Source: Fomitopsis serialis (taxonomy: Eukaryota > Basidiomycota > Agaricomycetes > Polyporales > Fomitopsidaceae). From it: a stretch of 49,176 nt of DNA. The notes under the pieces are model-generated. The model was not told where the DNA came from. It ran no database searches and saw only the letters and a program-made list of their open reading frames with translations. The stretch is from the NCBI RefSeq assembly GCF_022376445.1, contig NW_025955255.1, forward strand, positions 1-49,176, read 5' to 3'. Below, in pieces: positions 1 through 10,490 of this stretch; positions within the stretch are counted from its first letter, which is position 1; every line of letters starts with the position of its first letter. The translations under genes were made by a program, and so were the position numbers.

Positions 1-855
1 GTCGTTCCAAGGCATGATACCCTCGGCTTGGAGAAAGTCTGTATATGCGCATGTGAAATTTTGACAAGACGATACGACCGTAGATTACCCTTTGAGCGGT
101 ACCGGAAAATGAAGTGCGCATGGACGGGTTGTTTCACATCGATATCTCTGGTCACTTCTTTGACCGATGCCTTGCACTTGCGAACATACCCAGACTGTAC
201 CACCATTCACAATGAATAACGGTACAGCATACTCTGAGGCTAGGTCGGCGCCACTCACGAGACACATTGGACACCCATCTTCTTGCTCTTCTCATGCACC
301 ATCTCAGGTTTGAGTTGATGCGTGGCCTTCGAGAACTGCCTTGTAGCCACTCTGACCACATACACGAACCTCACTTCTATTGTTCCAAGTCCGGACGACA
401 TGGCTGGCCGTCATGCTTTCGTCGTCTAGGAACAGCAAATCAACGGTGACGGCATGAAGGAAACCAAGCATATCTACCTGTTGTGACCAAGGGGCGAACA
501 CAAACGGTCTCCGTCGATCCACCGTATCTCTTACACCCCATCGACTATTCTCCAGTCTTCCGCGTTCGCTGAAGGTCCCTCCAGCTTTCTTGCCGTCGAC
601 ATAACACCGCACGGACGAGTCGTATGGGTCGTGTCTCGTGTCGCCGCGCCAGCAAATCTCAAAGGTCTATACTCACAGTCTTCAAGTCAGAGAGCTCAAA
701 ACAAGCATTTAATCGACGACATGCGTTCAACATACCTTTCCAACCTCACTCGGAATATAGCAGGCCACAGTCCTGTCGTCTACAATCTCCAGTTGGTATT
801 CGGGCAACTCGCGGCCCTCACTTTTGATGAACACCTCGAAGTTCCCCGTGCGCAT
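1..855 (-). CDS. DUF7918 family protein, copy A (3' end outside window, frame-broken)
   Basis: Member of the basidiomycete DUF7918 family, function unknown. Exons read 855-736, 666-478, 425-259, 194-89 and 38-1, at the same places as the intact copy at 1525-2768. The N-terminus starts MRTGNFEVFIKSEGRELPEY and ends exon 1 with YIPSEVGK. Later exons give FEICWRGDT, LGTIEVRF, VHEKSKKMGVQCVS, HFIFRYRSK and FLQAEGIMP, all family landmarks. The C-terminal tail, where relatives carry a SUMO-interaction motif, lies off the left edge. Exon 2 lacks one base (G4 run at 491-494), exon 3 is off by -2 or +1 near 395-425, and exon 4 lacks one base near 185-190. It may therefore be a pseudogene, or an intact gene with base-calling errors. 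The start ATG at 855 matches the start of its tandem neighbours. Confidence 0.72.
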
Positions 856-1524
856 GCTTGACAGTGCCGGAGTCTATGGTTGTTCTATTTGTGAGGTGTT
901 GACTAATTATAGCTGGACATACAAGCGGAGAATGAGCTTGACGAGTGTTCGCGATTGGTGATAATGAATGGTCGCGTCCAAGTCCGAGTCACGTCGCAAG
1001 TCGCGACGGTAGTACGTCGTCCAGGAACGATCACGTGTAACACTATACCGACGCGTCGCGCGTCCGAGTCGCGAACCGTGGTCTTGAGCTTGAGAGATCA
1101 GAAGGGTAAAGCCCTCTCCGACGTGCAACTGTTGACGTGGACTTTTAATTCAGCTTGGGAGGTATACTCCCAAGATACTCCTCGCTATCTGGACAAATCT
1201 CGCTGAGGACTGACGCAACGACTTCGGAGCGATGCGCTCCTATCATCTATGTGACATGTATACATCTATCGACATACGTAACGTATTGAATCGACGGTAG
1301 CAGGCTCATCTTCGTACTGTGAGTCAATGTCGACCATGTTAGCATCACGCACCAGCACCGACGGTATATACATGCCATCTTAAATACTATGAGAGCGTGC
1401 TTCGCTGTACTTCAATACTGATCCCCAGTCAAACCCTACAAGATGAGATACTAGTCGTTCTAGCTTAAATAATGAACTGACCAACGAATACATGTAGCCT
1501 GCAAGCAGAATCAACAGAACACCA
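856..1524. other. Spacer between DUF7918 copies A and B
   Basis: Holds the promoter of copy A and the 3' flank of copy B. No open frame here has family motifs. No repeat or RNA gene seen. Confidence 0.6.
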
Positions 1525-2768
1525 TCAATCATCATCAAGAGTCAAGTCAATCACGCCACCATGAGTTGCAAGCCGAATAGGTGAGCGTTCCCTTTTGATT
1601 ACCCCGCAAGTCAAGTGAGTGGCATTCTCTTCAGGGTCTTGCCGTTCCGTTTTGACTCTCTGAGACGAGCCGGATCCACGAATGGTTTGTATTCTGCTCT
1701 GGAGTACCTGGGCTTGTTGTTGGACTGCGTCAAGCTCATTTTGAAGTGCAACAACGTCTTCATCTTCCGCAAGTTGAGCTGCAGATGGCTTGGTGTCTGC
1801 CTGGAGGGTTGTAGACACGGCGAGCATGGCGTTCTTTGCCCTTTTTCGGCTTGGCCCTGCTTCCGTGACATCCGGGCGCGACGAATAGACGCGTTTGCGC
1901 CCCGCTGTCGCTTGCGCCTGATCGCTATACGCAGATCGCTCGTCCAACGGCATGATACTTTCAGCCTGAAGGAAGTCTGCCCGCGGAAGTGTCAGGGTTA
2001 TAGTGGAGTTAAATGAAACACATGTCAAGTCACCTCTGGAACGGTACCGGAATATGAAGCGCGCGTAGAAGGGCACATTTTTATCGACGAGTTTGCTACT
2101 GCCCCTGATGGTTGAAGAACGGCATGGGCGAGCCTCATCTAGCCTAACATAATGAATATGATGTAATTTGTACTCACTACAGCGTGACTCACGACACACA
2201 GTGCGCGCCCATCTTCTTGCTCCTTTCATGCACCGTCTGTAATATCATGAAGTCATCGGATTTGTCCTTAAACGGCTTTGTCCCGGTACGGATGGCATGT
2301 GCAACCTTCACATCTATGGTCCCTAACGTCTCCGCATCCATGGCTGAAGCATCGTCGTCTGCAAAAGGTGTAAGTATCGCAGCATTCACAGGAGATCGGC
2401 ATCCCAACCTGTCAGAGCTAACGGGGCAAACACAAAGGGCCTCCGCTGATCTGCAGCCACTCTCACGCCCAAGCGACTGCCCTCCACTATTCCTGGTTTG
2501 AAACACCTTCCGCCCACATTGTGGCCATCGACATGGCACATCACAGATGTCTCGTGTTTGTCGCCTCGCGTGTTGCCACTCCAGCAGATCTCGAAGGTCT
2601 GCAAGAGCCACTCAGTAGAGGGCCATGCAGCGAAAGACATAGACGTACCTTTCCGACTTCACTCGGAATATAGCAGGCCACGGTCTTGTCGTCTACGGCT
2701 TCCAGTTGGTACTCGGGCAGCTCGCGGCCCTCACTTTTAATCAACACCTCGAAGTTGCCCTTGCGCAT
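1525..2768 (-). CDS. DUF7918 family protein with C-terminal SUMO-interaction motif, copy B
   Basis: Intact five-exon gene (2768-2649, 2598-2409, 2358-2193, 2143-2034, 1976-1525) encoding 345 aa. Residues 1-40 (MRKGNFEVLIKSEGRELPEY...YIPSEVGK), the middle (FEICWSGNT, DQRRPFVFAPLALTGDDD, LGTIDVKVAHA, VHERSKKMGAHCVS) and FIFRYRSRDFLQAESIMP make up the DUF7918 domain, about residues 1-200. The tail is different in kind: a basic SRKRAK stretch that could be a nuclear localisation signal, a heptad-like coiled coil (LQNELDAVQQQAQVLQSRI), two psi-K-x-E sumoylation consensus sites (VKTE, IKRE), and an extreme C-terminal VIDLTLDDD, a classic SUMO-interaction motif followed by acids. Family function is unknown; a nuclear, SUMO-connected role is my inference from the tail. 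It is the best reference copy for the tandem array. Confidence 0.88.
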
Positions 2769-3344
2769 GATGCTCGACAATGCCAGAGTGTATGACTGTT
2801 CTACTAAGTCGTGAAGTGAACGTTGTCAATGGCTGTACACGCAAGCAGAGCACGAGCCGTACGGGCGTTCGTATGATGGAACGATCACGTGTGTAATGTT
2901 ACTTTACCACCTCGTCGCGTGGGCGGTAGCACATTACAATGTACGCACAGATATTCTCGCATTTCACGGGCTCAGAGTAGTGCATGCAGTCCTATTCACC
3001 AGTAGACGAATGTGTCAATGTTCTCCGAGCATATCATATTTGTTATGAACCGCTGCCCTTCTCGACCTTCAACGGAGGCGGCCGGACGTGACATTGTAGT
3101 GTTGCGCTCTGTGATATATTACTAAGTCATGCTGTGTATGTGAGCGTATGAATGGAAATTGGCCTTCAGATGTTGATACAGCGAGCTCGGTACAAATACA
3201 ATATCGCGCACCAGCTATCATGGCCTATCAATGCCACGGCACATAGTCCTGGACCAATTGATAACCAGCTAGTCACTGTTTGTCGTATGACGGTTCAAGC
3301 TGAATAAACATAGAGAATAATGAATAACTTCCAATAAAAGTCCA
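2769..3344. other. Spacer between DUF7918 copies B and C
   Basis: Promoter side of copy B and 3' flank of copy C. I see no gene, repeat or RNA in it. Confidence 0.6.
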
Positions 3345-4595
3345 TCAATCATCGTCTAGAGTCAAGTCAATCACACCACCATTAGACTGAAGACTAGTGG
3401 GAGAGCGCTCCCTCTTGACGTTGCCGCGAGTCAGGTCAACGACCTCCTCGGTCGGATCTTGTTGCTCCCTCTTGACCCTCCGAGATGAGCCGGATCCATG
3501 GATGGTTCGCAACTTGCTCAGGAGGACTTGAGCCCGCTGGTGGACTGAGTCGAGCTCATTCTGGATTGCAACCACGTCTTCATCCTCCGTAAGCCGAGCT
3601 GCGGGTGACTTGACGTCTGCCTGAGGGGCTGAGTGTGCGGCAAGGACAGCGGTTCTTGGTTTTTTGCGGCTTGCCCCGCTATGGAGTAGTCAACGCGTAG
3701 TCGTTTTCGCATTATGTATGGTTGTTCTGCATTGCCACTACCAGAACTCCCGTTCAAAGGCATAATACCTTCAGCCTGAAGGTAATCTGCAAACAGAAAC
3801 GTGAATCTCATTGCCAAGTACTGTCATATACCGTCTCACCCTTAGAACGGTACCGGAATATGAAGCGCGCATAGAAGGGGATATTTTCGTCGACGAGCTT
3901 GCTTTGTTTCCAGAATGTCGATAGATCGCAGCGACGAGCCTCATCCAGCCTAGTACATCAAGCCCTTGCTTGATGTGAGGTGACTTCGACTGAGTGGAAT
4001 GTAGCTTACGACACACACTGCGTCCCCATCTTCTTGCTTCTTTCATGTACCGTCTGAGCCGTGAACTCATTGGACGTGTCCCGAATCGGCTTGTTCCCAA
4101 CATAAACGACATGAGCAAGTGTCACGTCGATGGTGCCCAGGTCGGGGTGCGCCTCAGAACCCATGATTGAGGTATCGTCGTCTGCGGAAAGAGTGAGTAC
4201 ATCAGCACTCGTAGGGGGATAGATATCGTACCAGTCAGAGCTAACGATGCAAATACAAACGGCCTCCGCTGGTCCGTAGCCACCCTCACGCCCCAACGCC
4301 GGTTCTTCACTAGTCCTGGCTGAGAGGGCTTTCCACCCGCATTGCGGCCGTCGACATGGCATCTCACAGACGTGATGTGGCTGTCACCTCGCGTGTCGCC
4401 GCGCCAGCATATTTCGAATGTCTGTGATGGTCATCAGTAACGTGGAATCATTCAGCAGAAGATATGAAGACGTGCCTTTCCGACCTCACTCGGGATGTAG
4501 CAAGCCACTGTCTTGTCGTCGACGGCTTCCACTTGGTATTCAGACAGTTCACGCCCCTCGCTTTTGATGAACACTTTAAAGTCGCCCTTGCGCAT
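3345..4595 (-). CDS. DUF7918 family protein with C-terminal SUMO-interaction motif, copy C
   Basis: Five exons (4595-4476, 4421-4232, 4181-4010, 3949-3840, 3786-3345) with the same phases as copy B. Landmarks are EYQVEAVDDKTVACYIPSEVGK (split over this text), FEICWRGDT, RRPFVFASLALT, DLGTIDVTLAHVV, VHERSKKMGTQCVS, FIFRYRSK and YLQAEGIMPLN. The tail has a basic SRKKPR segment, a coiled-coil stretch (AIQNELDSVHQRAQVLLSKL), two VKRE sumoylation consensus sites and a final VIDLTLDDD. Intron 1 (4422-4475) starts with GC instead of GT. The last exon is one base short: the frame holding the domain and the frame holding the coiled coil and SIM join only if the C4 run at 3674-3677 gains a base. A lone homopolymer indel in an otherwise clean gene suggests an assembly error rather than a dead gene. 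Confidence 0.82.
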
Positions 4596-5170
4596 GTTCG
4601 GCAGTCAGTGCACGCAGACGGAGGATGAGATGGATATTTGCGGTTGGTGTAAGTATGAAGGATGAGAGGCGTGGAGTGGCTGCAGACCTGAGGCGGAACG
4701 CGTGAGGTCACACGTCATGTGCAGTCACTCGAATGGCCACGTCTCGGGCGACGGGCGTCACTCTCCAGTTCTCTGTCTCTCTACTGCAGGCACTACCAAC
4801 ATACTACTCGTACATTGCAGTTCTGAATTCGAGTGACCGAGCCCATGAGGAAATTTGAACAAATCCATCCTGGTTTGTAAAATGTAAAGGTGCGAGTAAG
4901 TACTACTGAACTTGAAGGCATGCGATGAAGCCCATCGGAGGCGACCAGTGGACCGCTTCTCGACGTAATCTTACCGTATCATTGACATTGTATGCGTCTT
5001 GTACGCCATTGAGCACGGAAATGTGCCAAAGTCCGCCCCTCGGACATATGGTAATTGACACTCAGGATTAATTAAGTACGAGACACAACGTCTTCCACGG
5101 TCAAGACTCCCCCCATCAACGACGTATCAGTAGGTACGTACAGTGATCATAGTGCTTCGATAGAACTACT
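4596..5170. other. Spacer between DUF7918 copies C and D
   Basis: Promoter side of copy C and 3' flank of copy D. Nothing else recognised. Confidence 0.6.
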
Positions 5171-6430
5171 TCACTCCTCGTCCAACGTCAAGTCGATGAC
5201 ACTGCCATGAATATCAAGACCGACGATGGGGCATTCCTTCTTGATGTTATCATGGGTTGATGTAATGGAATCCTCGTCCAGGTCTAGTCGTTCCTTCTTG
5301 ACGATCGAAGACGAACCAGAGCGTTCCATAGCTTGTAGCTTGCCCATGAGTGCCTGCACGCGCCCCTGCGCCGAGTTAAGCTCCTTCTGAATCGCATCGA
5401 TGTCTTCAGCCGAATGAGCCGGAGATAACTGGTCGTCTTCATGCGGGGCTGTTGATGTTGCAGAGATCGTGGTAACTCTTGCCCTCTTGTGACTCGGTCC
5501 TGCTTCAGCAGCGTTCGAAGGCGATCGGTTGATTCGACGCTTGCGTTCAGGTCTGTCATCTAAGGGCAATATTCCCTCGGCTTGCAGAAAATCTGCATGT
5601 GTATGCGTAAATCTTACAAGCATTGGGGTCTCAGGATTCATGATACGACTCACCCTTGTAGCGATAGCGGAAGATGAAGCATGAATAAAAGGGTTCCTGC
5701 GCATTGACTAACTTTACAGGCTGTTTGCGTAGGTTATCGCATTTGCGAGCATCTCCTAGCCTGTAGATTCAGGCCAATGTTGTCGTTAAGTTGCGTGCGC
5801 GAAAACCCTTTTCGTAAGGCTGGTTCCACTCACGAGACGCATTGCATACCCATTTTCTTGCTTTTTCGTGCACAATTCCAAGCTTGAACTTATCTGTACT
5901 GTCGTTGCTGCGCGCCTGGCTACTACCAAGTTTGATTACATGGGCGAGCCGCACTTCAATAGTGCCAAGGCCTGGCCGGGCTTCTGAGCTGACACCAATA
6001 GCATCGTCATCTAAGAAGTAAGTTAGCAGATTAGGGGCGGCATTTTCAATTCAAGATCCATACCTGTCGTTGCCAAGGAGGCGAAAGTATACGGTTTTCG
6101 CTGGTTTTTCGCGCATCTGATGCCCCAATAACTATCCTCGACAGCACGGAGGCGAGAGACTGCACCGCCAGCGTGTTGACCATCGACATAGAACTTCAGC
6201 CATGTCATGTGTGAGTCGTGTGTGGTGTCTCCGCGCCAGCAGATCTCGAATGTCTGTAGTTACTCAGTCTTGGAGCAGTTGGAGAAGAGACACGCATTAT
6301 GCACCTTTCCAACCTCACTAGGAATATAGCACGCCAGTGTCTTGTCGTCTACGGTTTCCACTAGGTATTCAGGCAATTCGCGGCCATCGCTCTTGATATA
6401 CACCTCGAGATTGCTCGGCCCTCTACGCAT
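5171..6430 (-). CDS. DUF7918 family protein with C-terminal SUMO-interaction motif, copy D
   Basis: Five exons (6430-6305, 6253-6064, 6010-5834, 5760-5654, 5592-5171). The protein begins MRRGPSNLEVYIKSDGRELP and shows YIPSEVGK, FEICWRGDT, RKPYTFASLATTGDDD, GLGTIEVRLAHVI, FIFRYRYK and DFLQAEGILPLDD. The tail has KRKRRI and HKRAR basic patches, a helix-prone QKELNSAQGRVQALMGKL, sumoylation consensus sites VKKE and IKKE, and the final SVIDLTLDEE. Exon 3 is one base short inside the T5 run at 5862-5866. Restoring a base gives the family motif VHEKSKKMGMQCVS instead of an out-of-family reading. Its start faces the Duc1 gene, so the 397 bp between them probably holds both promoters. Function unknown. 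Confidence 0.84.
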
Positions 6431-6827
6431 GTCTGACAGTACTCGAGTATTGTGTGAGCAACGCGTAGAACATACGTATATGAGTAACACGCGAGCAGAA
6501 GGAGAGCCGGACGAGTCTTCCAAATGGCTGGAAGAATGAGTGGCAGCCAACGGGAACAATGGAAATGTGGCTACCGCGGCGGTGACCCGACATAGGCATC
6601 CCAGAAAGGAGATGCCGCCACCTCGGGTGTTGCCGTGCTACACTGACGTCCGTGCTGCCAAAGAAGCAGTACGGTAACCATCCCGCTCGCCATGCAACCA
6701 TATTCCCGGTTCACCCGCTCTCCGACTCTCTCGCCTGGTGCATTGCGGCCAGCCTCAACCCTGCGAATATCAGTAGAAATATTACTAGACGACTAGTCCT
6801 CTCGACGGCAATTGGTTTCACTGCGCC
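6431..6827. promoter_or_regulatory. Divergent spacer, DUF7918 copy D / Duc1
   Basis: The start codons at 6430 (-) and 6828 (+) face away from each other, so both promoters must sit in these 397 bp. No specific element was identified. Confidence 0.55.
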
Positions 6828-8026
6828 ATGCCTCGTCTCCGCATCCTCGCTGGGCCGTCTCTCGACGAACTCACGCCGATTGAGGCGAACTCGGACAGAG
6901 CTGTGGAATTCAAGGGCGATGTATTTCAGGGAAAAGTTGCAGCGTATATCAAAGGCTTTGCAGACCCGAGCGGGGACGTCAGTGACAGTGCCTACTTCGA
7001 GAAGCGGACGGGCGTAACATGGAGCATCCAGGTACAAGGTGAGCCGCGTTGTTCTCAGAAAAGTATCGGAAACTGAACCGACTCTACGGATAGGTAGATT
7101 TCTTAAGCAGTATTCCGCAGACGACGTTCTCTTCGGCAACGTCTTTGAACGACCACTGAAGCTCCCGTGGGGATTCAGTGCTGCTCTGAAATTCATGAAG
7201 TACGTCGCCATCCTCGTAGTCATAATATAATATGTATGCCGGACCGGGATCTCGGCCACCCTGAGCATTGCTCGACTCCCTCTCAACAATTTCGCACAAT
7301 CACCCACACGATCCATATGTTACCTGCTCGTGTACATATTGCATGAGTGTGAGGTACTCGACTCACAGACTCGTAACCTAACTCGGCCGAGATCCCGGCC
7401 AGATACAGTATGCGCGACGGTCAATGACGTGCTCACTCTTTCCACGTAGCTTCGTCGACCCTACCCTCGAACAGGACCTCGCGTCCAGCAGCAAGCCATG
7501 GGCCCTTTCGCCGCTCATCTCGACGATGCCCCACCTCGAGCACAAGAGGATCAACGGTCCTGAAGACGTACCGTCCTTCCCAGCCGAGACGCTCATTGGC
7601 GACGATATATCCCAGCTGCAGCCAGCCAGTGCGAAGAAGACGGACGCGTCTGGCGAGCGTCGTACGTTCTTCAAAGATGCTTCTCGCAGGAAAGAAGTCG
7701 TGTTCGGTCCCGAGGTACGCACGCTCATTCATGTCCTCTGCGGCCGTACCGACAGCATCGCGTCTGCGCAGGACCTGATCACTGCCGATTTCTGCTACGA
7801 CTATCTGCGCTTCAGCCCGCAAGGCGTCGAGCTCCGGCTCCCGGGCGGCATCACGATTGACATGATGAAGTACTGGGACGGACAGCGCGTGCCGTTCGTG
7901 TGCTGCGAGCGGTTGCATCCTGGCGACGAGCATAGTGAGCCGTGGGGCCGGGTCTTTTGGTGTATCGTTATCGAGGCGGTGGACGAAGATGAGGTGGTGG
8001 GTGCGCGTGGAGGGGATGTCGATTGA
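6828..8026 (+). CDS. Duc1/DUF1769 family protein (UPF0590-like)
   Basis: Four exons (6828-7038, 7094-7199, 7450-7714, 7772-8026) give 278 aa. The protein starts MPRLRILAGPSLDELTPI and continues with VAAYIKGFADPSGD, YFEKRTGVTWSIQVQGRFL, DDVLFGNVFERPLKLPWGFS, PWALSPLISTMPH, DLITADFCYDYLRFSPQG and PFVCCERL. This is the pattern of the fungal DUF1769 family, now called 'domain of unknown function at the cortex 1'. The fission-yeast founder sits at the cell cortex and binds phosphoinositide; the role here is inferred from the family only. The start ATG lies in GCGCCATGCC, and the length matches the family. Intron 3 (7715-7771) leaves the frame open, so it is easily missed, but removing it restores FGPEDLITADFCYDY. 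Intron 2 (7200-7449) is unusually long and holds an inverted repeat. Confidence 0.9.
7244..7398. repeat. 14-bp perfect inverted repeat inside Duc1 intron 2
   Basis: CCGGGATCTCGGCC at 7244-7257 recurs as its exact reverse complement at 7385-7398. The arms are about 127 bp apart and lie inside the 250-bp second intron of the Duc1 gene. The sequence just outside the arms is only loosely similar. It may be a small MITE-like insertion or simply an intron hairpin; I found no clear target-site duplication. Confidence 0.55.
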
Positions 8027-8428
8027 TGCCTAGTCGCATAGATCTGTATTACTGGACATTTCTGACAGTGGACTGCTGGCTCATGTATACTGTGACGAAG
8101 TACATCCAGCGCCGGCTGAGTGCGAAGGGTACATTTGAGGGTGAGTGAAAGCGTATAGCATGCCCTTTGACAATACAACCTGTATATCACATTGTGGTTA
8201 CTACCGCAACAGATTATCCATGTCCGATCATGCGATCCTCAACCAACGTCGGAATAATCGTCGGCTTACAGGATAAGTACCACGTACCGCCTATGAGCAT
8301 ACGTGCTATTCAACGAGACTTTCACTATTTGAGTCAAATTCCATAGAGTAAAGTAGATTAGACGGGGAGAGGCACTGGCCCTCGGCGTCCGGATTGGAAA
8401 CAACATCCTATTGGCATCAACAACGGTT
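8027..8428. other. Convergent spacer, Duc1 / DUF7918-like E
   Basis: The 3' ends of two genes meet here. No further gene or repeat seen. Confidence 0.6.
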
Positions 8429-9966
8429 TTATGTGCTGTTTGCAGGCTGCGTCCGAGCAACGAGCGAGGGGCGGTCGACGATGCGGGTGAGCTTCGCCTC
8501 GATCCGGTCCAGCTGCCTCTTCATAACCTTCATGTCCTCAGACATCTCCTCCACCTGCAAGCCTATCACCTTCATCTCGGTCTGCACGCCGTGCCCCGTC
8601 AGCCGTGTCTTACCCATCCAGCGAAATTCAGAGGGCTGCGCACCTTCAACGAGCGCACCTCAGCGTCGTCGTCATCGTCCTCATCTTGGTCTCCGTCGAC
8701 GCCGATGGACGGCTTGCTGCTCGGAGGCCGCACTGCGATGGACTGGGCCTCAGAGGGTGCGTAGATGCTCCCTGCGCGACTCGGCGCCTGGAAGGGATAC
8801 GGGCCCGCGCTGGCTAAGCTGCCCACACTGCTGATACTGTTCGGCCGGGACGCAGCGGGTGCGACTGGTGCATATTGCGACGGTCCGGCCTGGAAATGGG
8901 GGCCGCTGCTCCCGAGACGAGGCACGTATTGACCGGGGGCCTGAGGCCATGGCCCTTGAAGCTGGCCGTGGTGCAGCCTCACGGGCGTCGGAGCGACCGG
9001 CTGAGGGATTAGCGGCCGTGTCATTGCACGTATTGATCCCAGCATATCTATTGGGAACGACGCATGGTTGAGTACACTGCTCATGGGCTGGCCGAGGAAC
9101 TGGATCACACGCACGATGGGGTCTATACTGGAAACGGAATGTCGCGAAAGGGTATTCCGGAGGATCCACTGGCTCACTCGCGGTCGGGATGTTGTCAAGC
9201 ACAGGCTCTGGCGAACCGAGTCTACAGGGGCAGTCCTTGCGTAAGCCAAATTCAGCGCGAGAGGGGCGCTCGTCTTACACTGTGCAGTGCATCGCCTTAC
9301 TCTGCTCGCCCACCAAGACTGCATACTTGAAGAGAGCTGCGTCGACGGAGGACTGCACGTAGTCGTGTGGCCAAGGACGCGCCTGCCCCGCTCTGCAGCG
9401 CCACACGCGAAGCTCGATGAGGCCGAGGTGGCTGGGATCCGGGACCATCCATTGTATGTCGGGGGCTAGTGTCATAGCCCGCGCACGGTGAGGTTTGGCC
9501 ATCTGTATGTGGGAGCAGCGCACTTACAGGCAAGGGCAACCTCTTTGAACAGGAAGGGCAGGATCAGGTTCACCCCCGCGCGCATCTGGAAGGCCGGGCT
9601 GTCTTGCAGCGGCGGACACCCGCACTTCTCGACGATGCATCGCCCGTCGATGCTGCACTGCACTGCGAGCCACCAGTTCGTCTTGTTGTTGCACCGCAGG
9701 CGGTGCTCCTGTCGGTGCCGGGAAAGCAGCAGTGGTGAGTGGCGTTACATGCAGATTGACGAGCGCACGGGGGTGGGACTCGCCTTTCCTTGCACGCTCG
9801 CGACGAAACAAGACATAATATTGTTGCACTCCTTCTTCACGTAGTATTCGTCGATTCGCGCGCCATCGCACTCAATATAGAAGTCGTAGTCGTAGTCGGC
9901 GGCTGAATGGGTCTGGAGCGTTCCGCTGGGGAGCCTGAAATCGGGGACGTCGCTTTGAAAACGCAT
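8429..9966 (-). CDS. Divergent DUF7918-like protein with C-terminal coiled coil, copy E
   Basis: Six exons (9966-9784, 9708-9528, 9465-9279, 9221-9115, 9047-8644, 8581-8429) sum to an intact 404-aa frame. The first four introns fall at the same places and phases as in the tandem DUF7918 genes. Landmarks are diverged: YIECDGARIDEYYVKKE, CFVASVQGK, NNKTNWWLAVQCSIDGRC, HLGLIELRVW, HCTVLGSPEP and FATFRFQYRP. The tail replaces the SUMO motif with a Pro/Ser/Gln-rich linker, an acidic run (GDQDEDDDDDAEV) and a strong heptad helix (VIGLQVEEMSEDMKVMKRQL...IEAKLTRIV), so it may dimerise. It ends ARTQPANST with no SIM. Intron 1 (9709-9783) is GC-AG. Its 3' end converges on the Duc1 gene. Family assignment is by structure and weak motifs; function unknown. 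Confidence 0.78.
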
Positions 9967-10490
9967 CGAGGGTCACAACGATAGTGCGTAAAGTCGGAGT
10001 ATTTGTACAAGGAGGGGAGGGCGGCGAGAAAGGGGGACAATGAGTACCATCCGATGTGTAAGGCTGCATTATGCTCTTGCCACTGCGGTTTGCCACTCAG
10101 TGGGTCAGGTAGTACTACGTCCGACTTGCCGCTCACAAGGTTCGCATTAACACGCGAGGGTCGTTCTTTGTCAAGTCGATGTGGCAGGACATCAGAGTCA
10201 TCGTATTGTACGGTTGGCGATGCTGTCGAAGACTCCGAGTCGAAAGTACTTGAGTCGACGACTCGAAGGCATCGTGAACGCGCTGTGTCACGTATCACAT
10301 GGTCTGTCACACCCAGCTGCCGCCGGGCCACCTGCCATGGTTGCCAGGGAACCGTCGGATACGACCCGCAAGTGCCTGGGCCAGTCCCAGGCCAGTCCGG
10401 TAAGTTCTCCCAATATCGCGTCCAAGATAGGATGTGCCGTATTGCTGCAGTACGGTCGAGCGAACGCCCCGCGAACTTGAAGCGCATGCA
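9967..10490. other. Spacer upstream of DUF7918-like E
   Basis: Promoter region of copy E and 3' flank of the DUF6533 gene. A minus-strand open frame runs through it (Ser-rich SSTFDSESSTASP), but it lacks family motifs and is probably chance. Confidence 0.5.

Noticed and set aside
7433..7933. 166-aa minus-strand frame opposite Duc1
   Set aside because: It is antisense to conserved Duc1 exons, with no family motifs of its own.
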